Source: Phellopilus nigrolimitatus (Eukaryota > Basidiomycota > Agaricomycetes > Hymenochaetales > Hymenochaetaceae). Taken from it: DNA of 64,000 bases. Numbering within the stretch: position 1 is the first letter of the stretch; each line of letters opens with the position of its first letter. The notes under the pieces were generated by a model that saw only the letters and a program-made list of their open reading frames with translations, did not search any database and was not told the DNA's origin. The stretch is taken from contig JAJOHG010000038.1 in the NCBI GenBank assembly GCA_021029095.1, positions 186,001-250,000 of the forward strand. The letters run 5' to 3'. A program made the position numbers and the translations under genes. Positions 24,175-34,965 of this stretch are shown here, one piece after another.

Positions 24175-24965
24175 CAGGTTCGAACCGAAAACGCTCAGCG
24201 GAATGAGGTTCGGGTCGACCGAATTCGCGGGGACGGAGTTCGGGGGTTTCGTTCGGTCGTTCGGGCTAGGCGAGAGGGCTGCCGAAGTCGACGAGGGTTC
24301 GAGCGAGCCAGTCGTTCGTGGGTTGGATAGTTCGGTCACGCGTTCGTCGAGTTGGGCACGACGGGAACGCGTTCGGGCGTATCGAGAAGGGGAGACTCAG
24401 AGAGGGAGAGCAGGAAGGAGTCCGGGGATCGGACGAGTGGGCTGAGGGATGGTTCGCCGACACTCGATACGGATGTCAGAAACGTCAATATTCAGTCTAA
24501 AGTACGAAGTACAATTTGGTGTCCTATTTATACGAAAAGACTCCTTCCCCTGTCTCTCTCCCGGGCGAGTTAATGAGTCGTCGAAACTCGCGGTTCGACT
24601 GCGGAGCGGCGTGTCCAGCACGGGGGTTGGAGAGTCGGTGTGAGCCGATCAGCGAAGCGAGTCGCGTCGGCGAGCCGGGCGCGTGGTTCGGCGAACACGG
24701 TCACATCTTCGATTCCCGACGCCTTTCGGTCGCGTCCGAATTCGGCACGTGCCCGCGGCGCGTTCGACTCGTGTTCGGGGTGCGGGCCATCTTCGGCGTT
24801 CGGCCTCCTTCGTTCGCGAACTTGGACGTCGTGTGTTCGCTTGCGATCGGTTCGAGCCCCTTCGTTCCATGTTCTCGGTTCGCGATTGGTTCGAGGCCTT
24901 CGGCCCGCCCGGCCCGTGGGTTCGGGGTTGTTCCTCGATCGTGTCACGAATGGTCGGATCGTGAC
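24175..24965. repeat. GC-rich block saturated with GTTCG/CGAAC words
   Basis: Starting at GGTTCGAACCG near 24178 and ending near 24960, the words TTCG, GTTCG, CGAA and CGAGC recur every few bases on both strands, in sharp contrast to the AT-rich flanks. All six frames stay open over long stretches because of this composition, so frames such as 24516..25031 and 24570..24947 are not evidence of genes. It could be a degenerate satellite or an old repeat relic. Confidence 0.5.
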
Positions 24966-25100
24966 ATATTACACATACTAGCCTTCAATATACAACATAC
25001 TACGGACAGTTACAGTCAGTTTCACATGTAGGATCTCAGAATTTGATATTCCTGAAATGGAGTACACTGTGTAGAAACAAAATACAATAGAACAGAGACA

Positions 25101-25731
25101 TCAGGTGAATTCCAGGTGAGTTATTCTTTTTTGCAAAAGCTCGAGGGTTTCTTCCTCATATTGAGAAAGTATATCAGAATGCTTCTGAAAAATAAGGACA
25201 GCTTTTCTGGCTATCTCCAGAGCCTTTCTATGCTGTCCAGTTACTTCGAAAACATCAGAGTATGTTTCAAGAGCCATCCCATAATCTGTATCATATTTTT
25301 GGAATTGCCTCTCCTTTAGAAGAGACTCAAAAAGTGCAACAGAGTCCTGAATATGGACAACAGCCTCTGTGTGTCTTCCCAGGCTTAAGAAGCTGCAAGA
25401 CAGGTTATTTAGAGAATTAGCAAGTTCAGGATTGAACCTGTCTGGGTCCTTCTGTGAAAGGGCCTGTCTGATGGTCACTTCTTTCTGGCTAGCCTCCAGT
25501 GCTTCCTTGTGTCTGTCCAGGTTTGACAAGTTGAAGGACAAGTTATGAAGAGAGACTGCAAGAACAGGATTAAATCTGTTTGGGTCCTTCTCTGAAAGAG
25601 CCTGTCTGATGGTGACTGCTTTCTGGATAACCTCCAGTGCCTCCTCATGCCTATCCAGTTTTGTCAAGTCAAGAGACATGTTATGAAGAGAGACAGCAAG
25701 ATCAGAATCATAGAGATTTCCATGACCTTCT
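25101..25731 (-). pseudogene. 3' part of the TPR-repeat host gene (C-terminal half)
   Basis: Encodes the C-terminal 208 residues of the gene whose 5' part is at 60592..61743. It contains TPR-type helical repeats of about 42 residues: LAVSLHNMSLDLTKLDRHEE, LAVSLHNLSFNLSNLDRHKE, LANSLNNLSCSFLSLGRHTE and a fourth, diverged MALETYSDVFEVTGQHRKA. Each is followed by a helix such as ALEVIQKAVTIRQAL. Such repeats mediate protein contacts. Stop at 25101. The frame is cut at the Copia insertion. The five bases 25727..25731 (CTTCT) are one copy of the target duplication. Removing the whole insert rejoins KLAE|GHGNLYDSDL in frame. As it stands this part has no start and no promoter. Confidence 0.9.
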
Positions 25732-26147
25732 TGTTGGAATTTCATTACTTAATTCTCTTTCCTTTCACATGATCGCTTTACTTTGCTTGCTTCGATAGTT
25801 CCATATGGTCATAGTACCGTTACCGTTCCTATCGCTCCACCATCTTTGCATCTTATTGTCTTTGCTCCATTTGGACCAATGTCCATTGTACAGTATATAT
25901 AGGACTCTATCCTGTAGGTGGACGCTTCAGACTTGTTCTCTGAAGCGTCCCTCGTGAGTGCATTGTATGCCTCCCTTTCTTTAGTATTTAGCTAACGCTC
26001 TGTACAGTGATCTTACGATCACTTAGGTATTTCTCTATCTATTAGACTTGTTCTCTGAAGCGTCCCTCTGATCTTACGATCACTTAGTCTCCGGTTGCTT
26101 GTAGCGTCCCTGCGCCGCCGCTCTCATATCTACTCGATATTCTAACA
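25732..26147 (+). repeat. Copia 5' LTR, 416 bp
   Basis: Runs from TGTTGG to TAACA, with a TATA-like CAGTATATATAGG near 25892 as a probable promoter. Inside, two words are each duplicated: GACTTGTTCTCTGAAGCGTC (near 25930 and 26046) and GATCTTACGATCACTTAG (near 26011 and 26069). The 3' LTR carries the same sequence but is split at 32485/60481. Confidence 0.93.
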
Positions 26148-26158
26148 GGTTATGAGCC
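26148..26158 (+). other. Copia primer binding site (half-tRNA type)
   Basis: GGTTATGAGCC directly follows the 5' LTR. It is the exact complement of GGCTCATAACC, which occurs in the anticodon stem-loop of initiator tRNA-Met. Copia and Ty5 prime from a tRNA-iMet cleaved in the anticodon loop, so the same mechanism is inferred here. Confidence 0.7.
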
Positions 26159-26497
26159 TTGCGCTGTAACTTTGTACTCGACTTCGCTCGCAACTGTTTT
26201 ATGCCCAAGCAGCTGCATATCTTCGCATCTGCTGCCGGATTTCACATCACCAACCCGTCTCTTCGTTCCTACACCTATCTTAGGCAACAAGGATACGACG
26301 TCCCTTCTCAGTGGATTGAGCCGCCTACTTTTGGAGATTTATTCCTGAGTACGCACCCTTTCGTCTTTGACAACTTGCTATTTTCTGGCACTCGCTCTCC
26401 ACGCCCCTGGCATTCGCCATCTCTTCCCTTCCAAGCTCCTTTCCAATTCGCCTCCACCTATCGCCAATTACCCGCATATCGCACTCGTCTCGCACCT

Positions 26498-28189
26498 ATG
26501 GCCGACTCCGTCTCTAAAGTCTTTTCCGACATCGAGAAGCTCGATGCCTCCGGCGCCAATTTCAAAATTTGGAACGCGCGCATCAAGCATGCTGCCATCG
26601 CCGTAGGAGGGCTCGATCGTCTCACGTCTGCTGGCACTAATGCTGACGAGCGCAAACTCGACGCGCAAATGCTTAGCGCTATCTGCGGTAAACTTCCCAA
26701 CTCCATCTTTATCAAGTATACAGAAGCATCTGCGACGCATACTGTGATGGCGGGATTGAAGGCTCAGTACGACATCGTTACGCCTGTTTCTGAGGCTGTC
26801 ACTGAGGCGAAACTCTGGAGCACCAAGTGCACCAACAATCGCAAGCTGGCTCAGCACCTCGACCAAATGATCAAAATTCGCGACTCGCTCCTTCATATGG
26901 GCAATACGTCTATCACCGACCGTATCTTCGTCAATGCTATCACTGCTTCCATCCCCGCCGAGTTCCAACATGTCGCTACCTCTGCTCAGAACATGCTCAG
27001 GGTACAGGATCTCGTGCAACCGCTTCCTGGTGGCGCCAACCGACAGGTTAGCCCTGAATCGCTCATCACTGAGCTTCGCGGCGCTGCCCAACAGTGGAAC
27101 CTTACGCATTCGGGTGGGAAGGATAAGGACAAAGCTAGCTCTGCGCAATCTTCTAAGCGCGGAGGACGAGGAGGTCGTGGACGTGGTCGCGGTGGTCGTG
27201 GGGGTAAAGGGAACTCTGATCGTTCTAAAGGCAAGTCTTCTGACAAGCCTGATGACGATGACGCTATCACCTGCTATAAATGCGGTGGTAAGGGACACAA
27301 ATCTCCGGCATGCCCGTCCAAGAAGAAGACGTATTCTAAGGACGAGGCTTCTACGTCGAGCGCGCAGCCTTCTGAAAAGAAGGAGGAGAAGAAGGAGAAG
27401 AAGGAGGATACTGCGCAAACCGCGCGTATTGAGGAGGCTTGGTTTACTGCTGGACCTGGCGCCTATGGCGTGCTGCCGCCGGAGATTGATTGCTCTGATT
27501 TAGCGGCGCAGGAAGACACTTATGCTGTCACCCAGGCCCATCCTGCCAATGTTTACGCTCACACTACGATTTTCGACTCTGGCGCCTCTAGCCATATGAC
27601 GCCGATTCGTGAGCGCCTCACCAACTTTACCTCCCTCACTTCGCACTCCATTCGCGCTGCTAACGACCAGCTTTTTAATGCTGAGGGCAAAGGGCATATG
27701 TCTGTGTCCATCCCCGACAAGTTCGGTGGAACGACTATACGCTTCCGCGACGTTTTGTTCGCACCTAGTATGCACGCGACCCTGATTTCTATTGGCAAGC
27801 TGAACGATGCTGGTTTTGCATGTACTTTCAAGAACGGTATGCTCATCATTCACAACCGCTCTAATGACGTTATCGCCCGCATTCCCAAACGCGAGGGACT
27901 CTATCGTCTCTTCCATGCAGATGAGGCTGGTGCTGTTGCGCCCGCTTCTCATTCTCTCTACGATATTCACTGCATGCTCGGGCACGTCAATTACGCTTAT
28001 TTGAAGTCCATGTTTCGCAACAACCGCATCTCTGGCATTGCGCTTGACCCGGCTCGCTCTGAGGAGATAGAGTGTATGCCATGTCTTAGAGCCAAAGCTC
28101 GCGCTGCCATCGTCAAAAAGGAGCGATCTTCCGCTCTCGCCAACAAGTTCGGCGATGTCCTGCACATCGATATCTGGGGTCCGGCGCGC
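26498..28189 (+). pseudogene. Copia gag, protease and N-terminal integrase
   Basis: Open frame (upstream frame from 26159; gag start chosen at MADSVSKVFSDIEKLDASG, 26498). Gag region with FKIWNARIKHA near the N-terminus, a Gly/Arg-rich basic stretch (GGRGGRGRGRGG), then a CCHC zinc knuckle, CYKCGGKGHKSPAC. The aspartic protease motif is FDSGASSHMT. The pre-integrase zinc region follows (HCMLGHVNY...CMPCLRAKAR), then HIDIWGPAR, the start of the integrase core. At 28189 the frame is cut by the insertion at 28190 and continues in phase at 29689. The whole polyprotein would be about 1389 residues. Confidence 0.93.
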
Positions 28190-29684
28190 TGTCGTGCCAA
28201 AGATGTAAATGAGAAAAACTTGGATTTTCTTTCACCTACACTTTTTTTGCCTGAGTCGGTCCGGACGTATCTTTGGTCAGAACTTTCCCAGTTGTCCGTT
28301 TTGCAAGGATTGTTTTGTTTTGTTTTGCAAGAGGTATTTTCCTTCCAAATCTTCAAGCTAGACAACTAATGTAGTGATGATAACTATGTCTTGAATAGAT
28401 CAAGCTATTGGTTCCAATCCAATACGCAAGATCCTGATGAACTAATAAATTCTTTGATGCTGCCTAGCTATTGGTTCCAATCCAATACACTAGACTTCTT
28501 GAACTTTTGAGTATCAGACCACAGAGGACTGAAGCTTGACTTGAGATAGCCCACACAGGACTATTTGACTTGACTTGAACTTGAGATAGCCCACACAGGA
28601 CTTATCTGACTTGACTTGAATGAACTTAAGATAGAAAAAAGAAAGAAAATTGTAGTTGGTACTGAGTTTTTCTGTGAGCTGAGTAGGTTTAAAAGATGGG
28701 TAGTAATTTCTTGTATTTCTAGGGCTCTCAGACTGGGCCCTTATATACTACTACAGAGATTTAAATTTAGCATATAGGTTTTTGAAATAAGTCTTCCTCA
28801 AGTTATTTATACTGCTCCTTTGCACCTTTCCTTCCTATTTTTGTCCCACTTTGCATGTTTCATCCTATTTCCGCTTCACTTTGCACCTTTCCTTCCTATT
28901 TTTGTCCCACTTTGCATGTTTCATTCTATTTTCGCTTCTACTTTGCATATTTCATCCTATTTTCGCTTCGCTTTTCATGTTTCATCCTAATTTCATCCCA
29001 CTTTGCATATTTCATCCTATTTTTCGCTTCACTTTTCATGTTTCATCCTATTTTTATTTCGCTTTCCTTGTAAGCTGTATCTCAAATTTGTTGTGCTGTG
29101 TTTGGTGTAACCAATCTTGAGATTGAATTCAGAGCTTCTTAGCAAAAAGTTCTTTGTTTTGGCTGAGAAGCATCTTGCGCGTCTTTGTGCTTTACTGCCA
29201 TCTGATCCCTACCATGCCCTGGTCCATGGCAAACATCCGTACAGCACTCTATGATCGTCTGTACCAGTTGATCGAAGAGTATTCTGAAGTGCAGGGTGAA
29301 AATGTTCATCCTGGAAGCATTGTGTATGACCCTTTTCTTGCCAGGCTGTCTGACGGCTTTTTTACTGATTAAGTTTGCCAGTATTTTGGTTGAGAAGTCC
29401 ATTGATGTGCGAATGGATCCACCTGACTTGATCGGTGAACAGCTTAGGTGCGTCTTTTTCTTTTTCTGTCTTCTTGGTTTTTGTTTAACATGCGTATTCC
29501 AGTCAGCGCCCACTTTCCGGCCATTGTGCTTCTGGTTCAATTAGTCACATGTAGAAATTGATCCTTTTATTTGTCTTTTGCTTCTTTATTTTGATGCCCG
29601 TCGCTGAATTCGGGAAGCGATAACTTTGTTCTGAGGCTTCTGTGAACTAGCCAGAATATGTCCAAATTGATTTGGCGCATGACA
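28190..29684. mobile_element. 1.5 kb TIR element (non-autonomous DNA transposon) inside Copia pol
   Basis: Imperfect terminal inverted repeats: left TGTCGTGCCAAAG, right end (reverse complement) TGTCATGCGCCAAAT. Flanked by GCGC on both sides (28186..28189 and 29685..29688), and removing it restores the integrase frame (GPAR|VKTIGRAV). No transposase frame is present. The interior has direct repeats: CTATTGGTTCCAATCCAATA at 28406 and 28467, GATAGCCCACACAGGACT at about 28542 and 28584, and a T-rich array of TTTGCAxxTTTCxTCCTATTT units at 28817..29060. Superfamily not determined. Confidence 0.8.
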
Positions 29685-32166
29685 GCGCGTCAAAACCATC
29701 GGCAGAGCTGTCTATACGCTCACTATGCTCGACGACGCTACGCGCTGGTTGGAAATGCCTCTTCTGAAGGCTAAGTCCGACGCATTTGCTACTTACGTCT
29801 CCTACGACGCTCGCCTCAAATTGCAGTCTGGTGTTTCTGTCAAGGTCCTTCACTCTGATCGTGGTTCCGAGTTTCTCTCGAAAGAATGGACTACGTACAC
29901 GGAAAGCCAAGGTACCGTGCGCAAACTTACTGTGCATGACACACCGGCGCATAATGGCGCAGTTGAACGTGCTCATGGCACTGCCTTTAATGGTGTTCGC
30001 TCTCTTCTTTCTGCCTCTGGCCTGCCGAAATGGCTTTGGGGCGAAGCACTCGCCCATGTGATCTTCATTTACAACAGAACTCCTCGCTCCGCGCTCAATG
30101 GCAAGTCGCCTTTTGAGGTACGTTATGGTACGCCCCCTAACATTTCTGGTTTACACCCATGGGGCACCATCGTCGTTGTCGCGGTGGATTCTGGTAACAA
30201 GTTGGAGGATCGCGGTGTTGAAGGTCGCTGGCTAGGCTTTGACGACACTTCCAACGGGCAACGTGTTTATTGGCCCAAGAAGAAGACAATTACCGTCGAG
30301 CGCAACATTGTTTTCACTTCGCAGGTTCAACCCGTTGAAGGGGAGCACGATATTGACATCGGTCCTATAGAGGACACTCCTGCCATTCCCAACGCCGTCG
30401 AACCCGCTTCCACTCCTGAAGAAATTTCTGAGCCGCGCGATCCTCTCATCCAGGACGGCAAACGCCAGAAGAAGGCTAGCCGCCGCGCTCTAGGTCTTGA
30501 GTACGATGAGGACGATGCAGCTAAAGACATCGCGCATTCTGTTGCTAATGTCACTTCCGAGGCGCTTGGATACGATCCCGCCACTATCGAGGAGGCTAGA
30601 CGACGCCCTGATGCTGCTGAGTGGGAAGCTGGAGTATGGGACGAGATTGGAATGCTGGAGAAACGCAAAACTTGGGAGTATGCGTATCTCCCACCTGGTC
30701 GCAAGTGCACTGGCAGTCGATATGTCTTTCGCACTAAGCTTAATGCTGATGGATCGATTGCCAAGCATAAGGTACGCTTTGTCGCACAGGGTTACTCACA
30801 AGTTGAAGGCGTCGACTATTACGACGATGACACCTTCGCTCCTGTCTGCCGACTCACCTCTGTGCGCACCATCCTCTCTATTGCAGCCATTAACGACTGG
30901 GAGATCAAACAGCTGGATGTCAAATCAGCTTATCTTTATGGCGAACTTGGTCCCGACGAGGAAATCTACATGAAACCTCCCCCTGGCATCACGCTCAAAG
31001 GCATTAAGCCTGGACAAGTTCTTCGCCTTCGCCGAGCAATCTATGGCCTTAAGCAATCTGGTCGTCGTTGGTATCAGCACCTGAAGCGCATCCTGGATTC
31101 GCTGGAGATGGTACGCTGCAACTTTGATCACGCTGTTTTCTTTCGCCGCCACCCTGCTGGTGGATTCTCGCTCATCTTCTTTCACGTCGACGACATGACC
31201 CTCGCTGCCACTTCCACGTCGCTTATGCACACAATGAAGTCCAAAATCGCTGACAAGGTCGAAGTCACTGACGCCGGCCCCATCAGCTGGCTTCTTGGCA
31301 TTGAAATCCGTCGCGACCGTGACCGTCACATCATTTCTCTTTCGCAGCAATCGTACATCAACGCGATTCTTATTCGCTATGGTTTTGAGAATGTCAAACC
31401 TCTCACCACGCCCATGGATCCGCATCTAACGCTTTCCAAGGACCAATGCGCGACGACCGCCGAAGAAATCGCCGAAATGGCGAACCGCCCTTACAATCAG
31501 GCTCTTGGAGCTCTACGATACGCCGCTGACTGCACCTGCCCCGACATCTCTTATCCACTCGGTCAGCTGGCACGCTATATGAAGAACCCCGGTAAGGCTC
31601 ACTGGACTGCTCTTAAGCACGTCTATCAGTACCTCGCCGGTAGGAAGGATTATTGGTTGAATCTGGGAGGATCAGACGAGGACAAAGGAGGATTGGTAGG
31701 ATTTTCAGACGCTGATGGCATGAGCACTGAAGGACGTCAACCGAATCTTGGGTACGTCTTCATGATTAACAACGGTGCTATTTCATGGTCTTCCAAGCGC
31801 GAACCCACCGTCTCGCTTTCCACTATGGAGGCGGAATATTATGCTCTTACGCATGCCTCGAAGGAAGCCGTCTGGGTGCGTAACTTGGTTAACGAACTTT
31901 TCGATTTCGCGAAACACCCTCTCCCTCTCAACTGCGACAACCAATCTGCTATCGCCTCTGCCAAGGACGACAAGCATCATAATCGCACCAAACACATCGA
32001 CATTCGCTATCACTTTATTCGCCAACGCATTGAAGATGGTACTATCTCGCTCGTCTACTGCCCTACGGAGGATATGACGGCGGATATCATGACGAAAGCT
32101 CTTCCATCTGTGAAGGTCAAGCACTTCGCTTCGTGTATGGGGCTCGCCCCACTCGCAAAGGCTTGA
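29685..32166 (+). pseudogene. Copia integrase core, reverse transcriptase and RNase H
   Basis: Continuation of the Copia polyprotein, in frame from 29689. Integrase core: TMLDDATRW, HSDRGSEF and AHNGAVERAHGT (DDE residues). The reverse transcriptase includes KHKVRFVAQGYSQ, LDVKSAYLYGEL, AIYGLKQSGRRW and the catalytic FHVDDMTLA (copia-type VDD). RNase H includes FSDADGMS, SLSTMEAEYYALT, CDNQSAI and HHNRTKHIDIRYH. Stop at 32164..32166, immediately followed by the polypurine tract GAAGGGGAG and the 3' LTR. Intact as a fragment, but it has no start of its own. Confidence 0.95.
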
Positions 32167-32173
32167 AGGGGAG

Positions 32174-32485
32174 TGTTGGAATTTCATTACTTAATTCTCT
32201 TTCCTTTCACATGATCGCTTTACTTTGCTTGCTTCGATAGTTCCATATGGTCATAGTACCGTTACCGTTCCTATCGCTCCACCATCTTTGCATCTTATTG
32301 TCTTTGCTCCATTTGGACCAATGTCCATTGTACAGTATATATAGGACTCTATCCTGTAGGTGGACGCTTCAGACTTGTTCTCTGAAGCGTCCCTCGTGAG
32401 TGCATTGTATGCCTCCCTTTCTTTAGTATTTAGCTAACGCTCTGTACAGTGATCTTACGATCACTTAGGTATTTCTCTATCTATT
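32174..32485 (+). repeat. Copia 3' LTR, first 312 bp
   Basis: Same sequence as the 5' LTR from TGTTGGAATTTC to CTCTATCTATT, where the KDZ element begins. The last seven bases (32479..32485, ATCTATT) are one copy of the KDZ target duplication. Confidence 0.95.
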
Positions 32486-33235
32486 CACTTCAGGCACCCC
32501 CTTACCAAGGACCTATTAGGTAGGACCGACCCATATGAGGGTTCCTTCTAATAGGTCCTGCTTGGTTATGTGAGTCCCATGGCAGTTGGGCATGCCCATA
32601 TGCCTGGGCATGCCCAACTGTGGGGATCTCAGGGTGTATTTCAGGGTCTTTGGGAATGCCCATCCTTGGGAAATCCCATAACTTGTCACTGGCTGTCAGG
32701 GGGCCCTGGTATGGGATTTCCCAGATAGTTGGACCTAATTATATAAATATTGTCCCTGTTGCACGCATTGTATCTAGCATTGTATTGGTGTGCTATAGTG
32801 TCTGCTTAACGGCTGAGCCACTGTTTGAGCTGGTCTGGGCTATACCGGGTTTGGTTTAAACAGGATTGGGTGCAGATTGGTTTGGGTCAGCAAGTACATT
32901 GATATCTCTGGTCCTTTTGGACCACAATGCTGTTGTTGGCTGCCCAAAGCCAATCAGGAGGCCTCACTAAACCATTTGATTGGTTGTAGGGACGGGCCGT
33001 GTGTACAAAGGGCAGGGACGTAATCGATTGGTTGTAGGGACAGGTTATGTGTACAAAGGGCAGGGACGTAATCGATTGGTTGTAGGGACAGGTTATGTGT
33101 ACAAAGGGCAGGGACGTAATCAACGCGAACTGAGGGCTCACTAGCCTTTCAATTGGTGGTAATGACAAGCCCTGTGTACAAGGACACCCATCCTCGGGCA
33201 TGCCCAAGTGTGGGCGTCCCCAAGGATGGGCATGC
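32486..33235 (+). repeat. Left terminal inverted repeat of the KDZ element
   Basis: The outer about 630 bp match the reverse complement of the right end essentially base for base. Inside this are tandem copies of a unit of about 48 bp (CGATTGGTTGTAGGGACAGG... to GGGACGTAAT; near 32975, 33029 and 33077), and then a shared segment ending in CCCATCCTCGGGCATGCCC. An 80-codon frame at 32620..32859 is repeated exactly at the other end and is part of the repeat, not a gene. Confidence 0.92.
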
Positions 33236-33440
33236 CCAAATGCGGACATGCGCACATTGGGCATGCCCAACGTCCTTGGGCATGCCCAAATGTGAGCATG
33301 TCCAAATGTGGACATGCGCACTTCTTGGGCGTGCCCAAGGATGGGCACGCCCAAAAGTGTGGGCATCCCCAAGGATGGGCATGCCCAAGGATAGGTGTCC
33401 CCAAGAATGGGCATGCCCAAGCATGGGCATGTGCGAGCTG
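33180..33440. repeat. Left subterminal array of GGGCATGCCC palindromes
   Basis: Dense palindromes of the form TTGGGCATGCCCAA and variants GGGCGTGCCC, GGGCACGCCC, GGGCGTCCCC and GGACATGCGCAC, spaced by ATCC, ATG or AGG linkers. They resemble multiple transposase binding sites near the ends of a large DNA transposon. All frames through the array are open because of the repeat (for example 33141..33461) and are not genes. Confidence 0.85.
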
Positions 33441-33753
33441 AGGGTTCACTAAGCTATTCAATTGGTTATTAGAAATTCACACAGGTATTTCTTATGGCAA
33501 AGCAACAGCACGGAGTGATCACACAGATCAGGCTTCAGAGGACTTGTCATTCTGTACAGTGCTAGCTGCCCTCATATATCAGAGCTACATGATCAATATA
33601 AGAGATGTCACAATAATGATATGATACAGTACTGAGCAAGCAACATGAGTAAGACAGACAAAACATTACTAAATGACCATGAGAGACCATAAGTGACCAT
33701 GATGAGTAATACATATTGGTAGTAGTGACTGGCAGTGTGTACAAGGATGCCCC

Positions 33754-34380
33754 TGGATGTATGACTGAGAACACAGGATGACTACAGTGCTCAAGCGACA
33801 TACCATATGGGGAGGATACACAAACCACCTGCATGGCGGTCAATTAGGATATGATGACCTGCAAAAAGGTGTACTCCTGAACATCGTACTGATAAAAGGA
33901 GCCTTAAGGAAGGAATAAACTTTATAAGTGTTTGAGATAATTGCCGTGAATTTTGCAGTTCTGCCTCCAACTAAGTGTCGAACTATTCTTCCAATACATG
34001 TTGAGTCCGGGCAAGGGGAAGAAGGTGAGATGTCATGTGGATGTGCTCTTGCCGATCCATTGGTTTATTGCCAATGTCGAGACACAAGAGCACATCCAAA
34101 TGACGGCTCATCATCTTCTCCTTGCCCGTATTCAACATGTGTTGTAAGAATAACTCAACATTTAATTGGAGGTAGAACTGCAAAACTTATGGCAACTGTT
34201 TTAATAATATAAAGTTCATTCCTTCCTTAAGGCTCTTTCCACCACTACGATGTTGAGGAGTATATTTTGCTGCAGGCCATGGTATCCTAATTGTCCCCCA
34301 TGCAGTTGGTCTGCATATCCCCTCCATATGGTATGTCGCTTGAGCACCGTAGTCATACCGCATTCTCAGTCATACATCCA
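33754..34380. repeat. 627 bp imperfect foldback
   Basis: The left half, from TGGATGTATGACTGAGAA, matches the reverse complement of the right half ending TTCTCAGTCATACATCCA along its whole length, with scattered mismatches. Inner landmarks are GAGCCTTAAGGAAGGAAT (33899) against its complement at about 34232, and GGATGTGCTCTTG around the centre near 34067. The 94-codon plus frame and the minus frames inside mirror each other and are not genes. Probably a foldback MITE or an old inverted duplication inside the KDZ element. Confidence 0.85.
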
Positions 34381-34561
34381 GAAATAAATAAAAAAATTGT
34401 ATCATGCCAGTAAAATGATGCAGACTCCAACTCCATACTGCACCTCAAGTATTTCAGCATCGAGCAGCACCATACCCTGTATTTATGCATACCAGAACAC
34501 TCAGCAGCACAATTACACACTGAGACCTCCTCCAACTCATCTTTAGTATTCTTTGATTGAC

Positions 34562-34815
34562 TTGGGCACGCCCATGCTTCATCTTTGGGCACGCCCACAC
34601 TTCATCTTTGGGCACGCCCACACTTCATCTTTGGGCGCGCCCACACTTCATCTTTGGGCGCGCCCACTTCATCTTTGGGCACGCCCACACTTCATCTTTG
34701 GGCGCGCCCACACTTCATCTTTGGGCACGCCCACACTTCATCTTTGGGCACGCCCACACTTCATCTTTGGGCGCGCCCACACTTCATCTTTGGGCGCGCC
34801 CAAAACTCGTCTTCG
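34562..34815. repeat. Tandem array of GGGC(A/G)CGCCC units
   Basis: About eleven copies of a unit of about 23 bp, GGGCACGCCCACACTTCATC plus TTT, alternating GGGCACGCCC and GGGCGCGCCC cores. Related in core to the palindromes of the terminal arrays. Frames through it (34553..34900) are repeat artefacts. Confidence 0.88.
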
Positions 34816-34965
34816 GCTTCATTCGTCCTTGTGCATGCCCACGAACAAAATAGATAGCAAGATAGAAAACGATCGGACTATTAGCAAGGCTGCTTACTAA
34901 TCTACTCAATACCCTGCCACATTCACCAAAACCCGAACACTACGAAGACCTTGACACTAAACTAC

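Noticed and set aside
26468..27418. 316-codon minus-strand frame opposite Copia gag
   Set aside because: Antisense shadow of the gag frame; the sense strand has the zinc knuckle and protease motifs.
32620..32859. 80-codon frame repeated exactly at 60107..60346
   Set aside because: It is part of the KDZ terminal inverted repeat; identity reflects the repeat, not a conserved gene.
33141..33461. CRISPR-like regular spacing of short repeats
   Set aside because: The genome is eukaryotic, the repeats are palindromic cores with very short linkers rather than unique spacers, and they sit at transposon ends.
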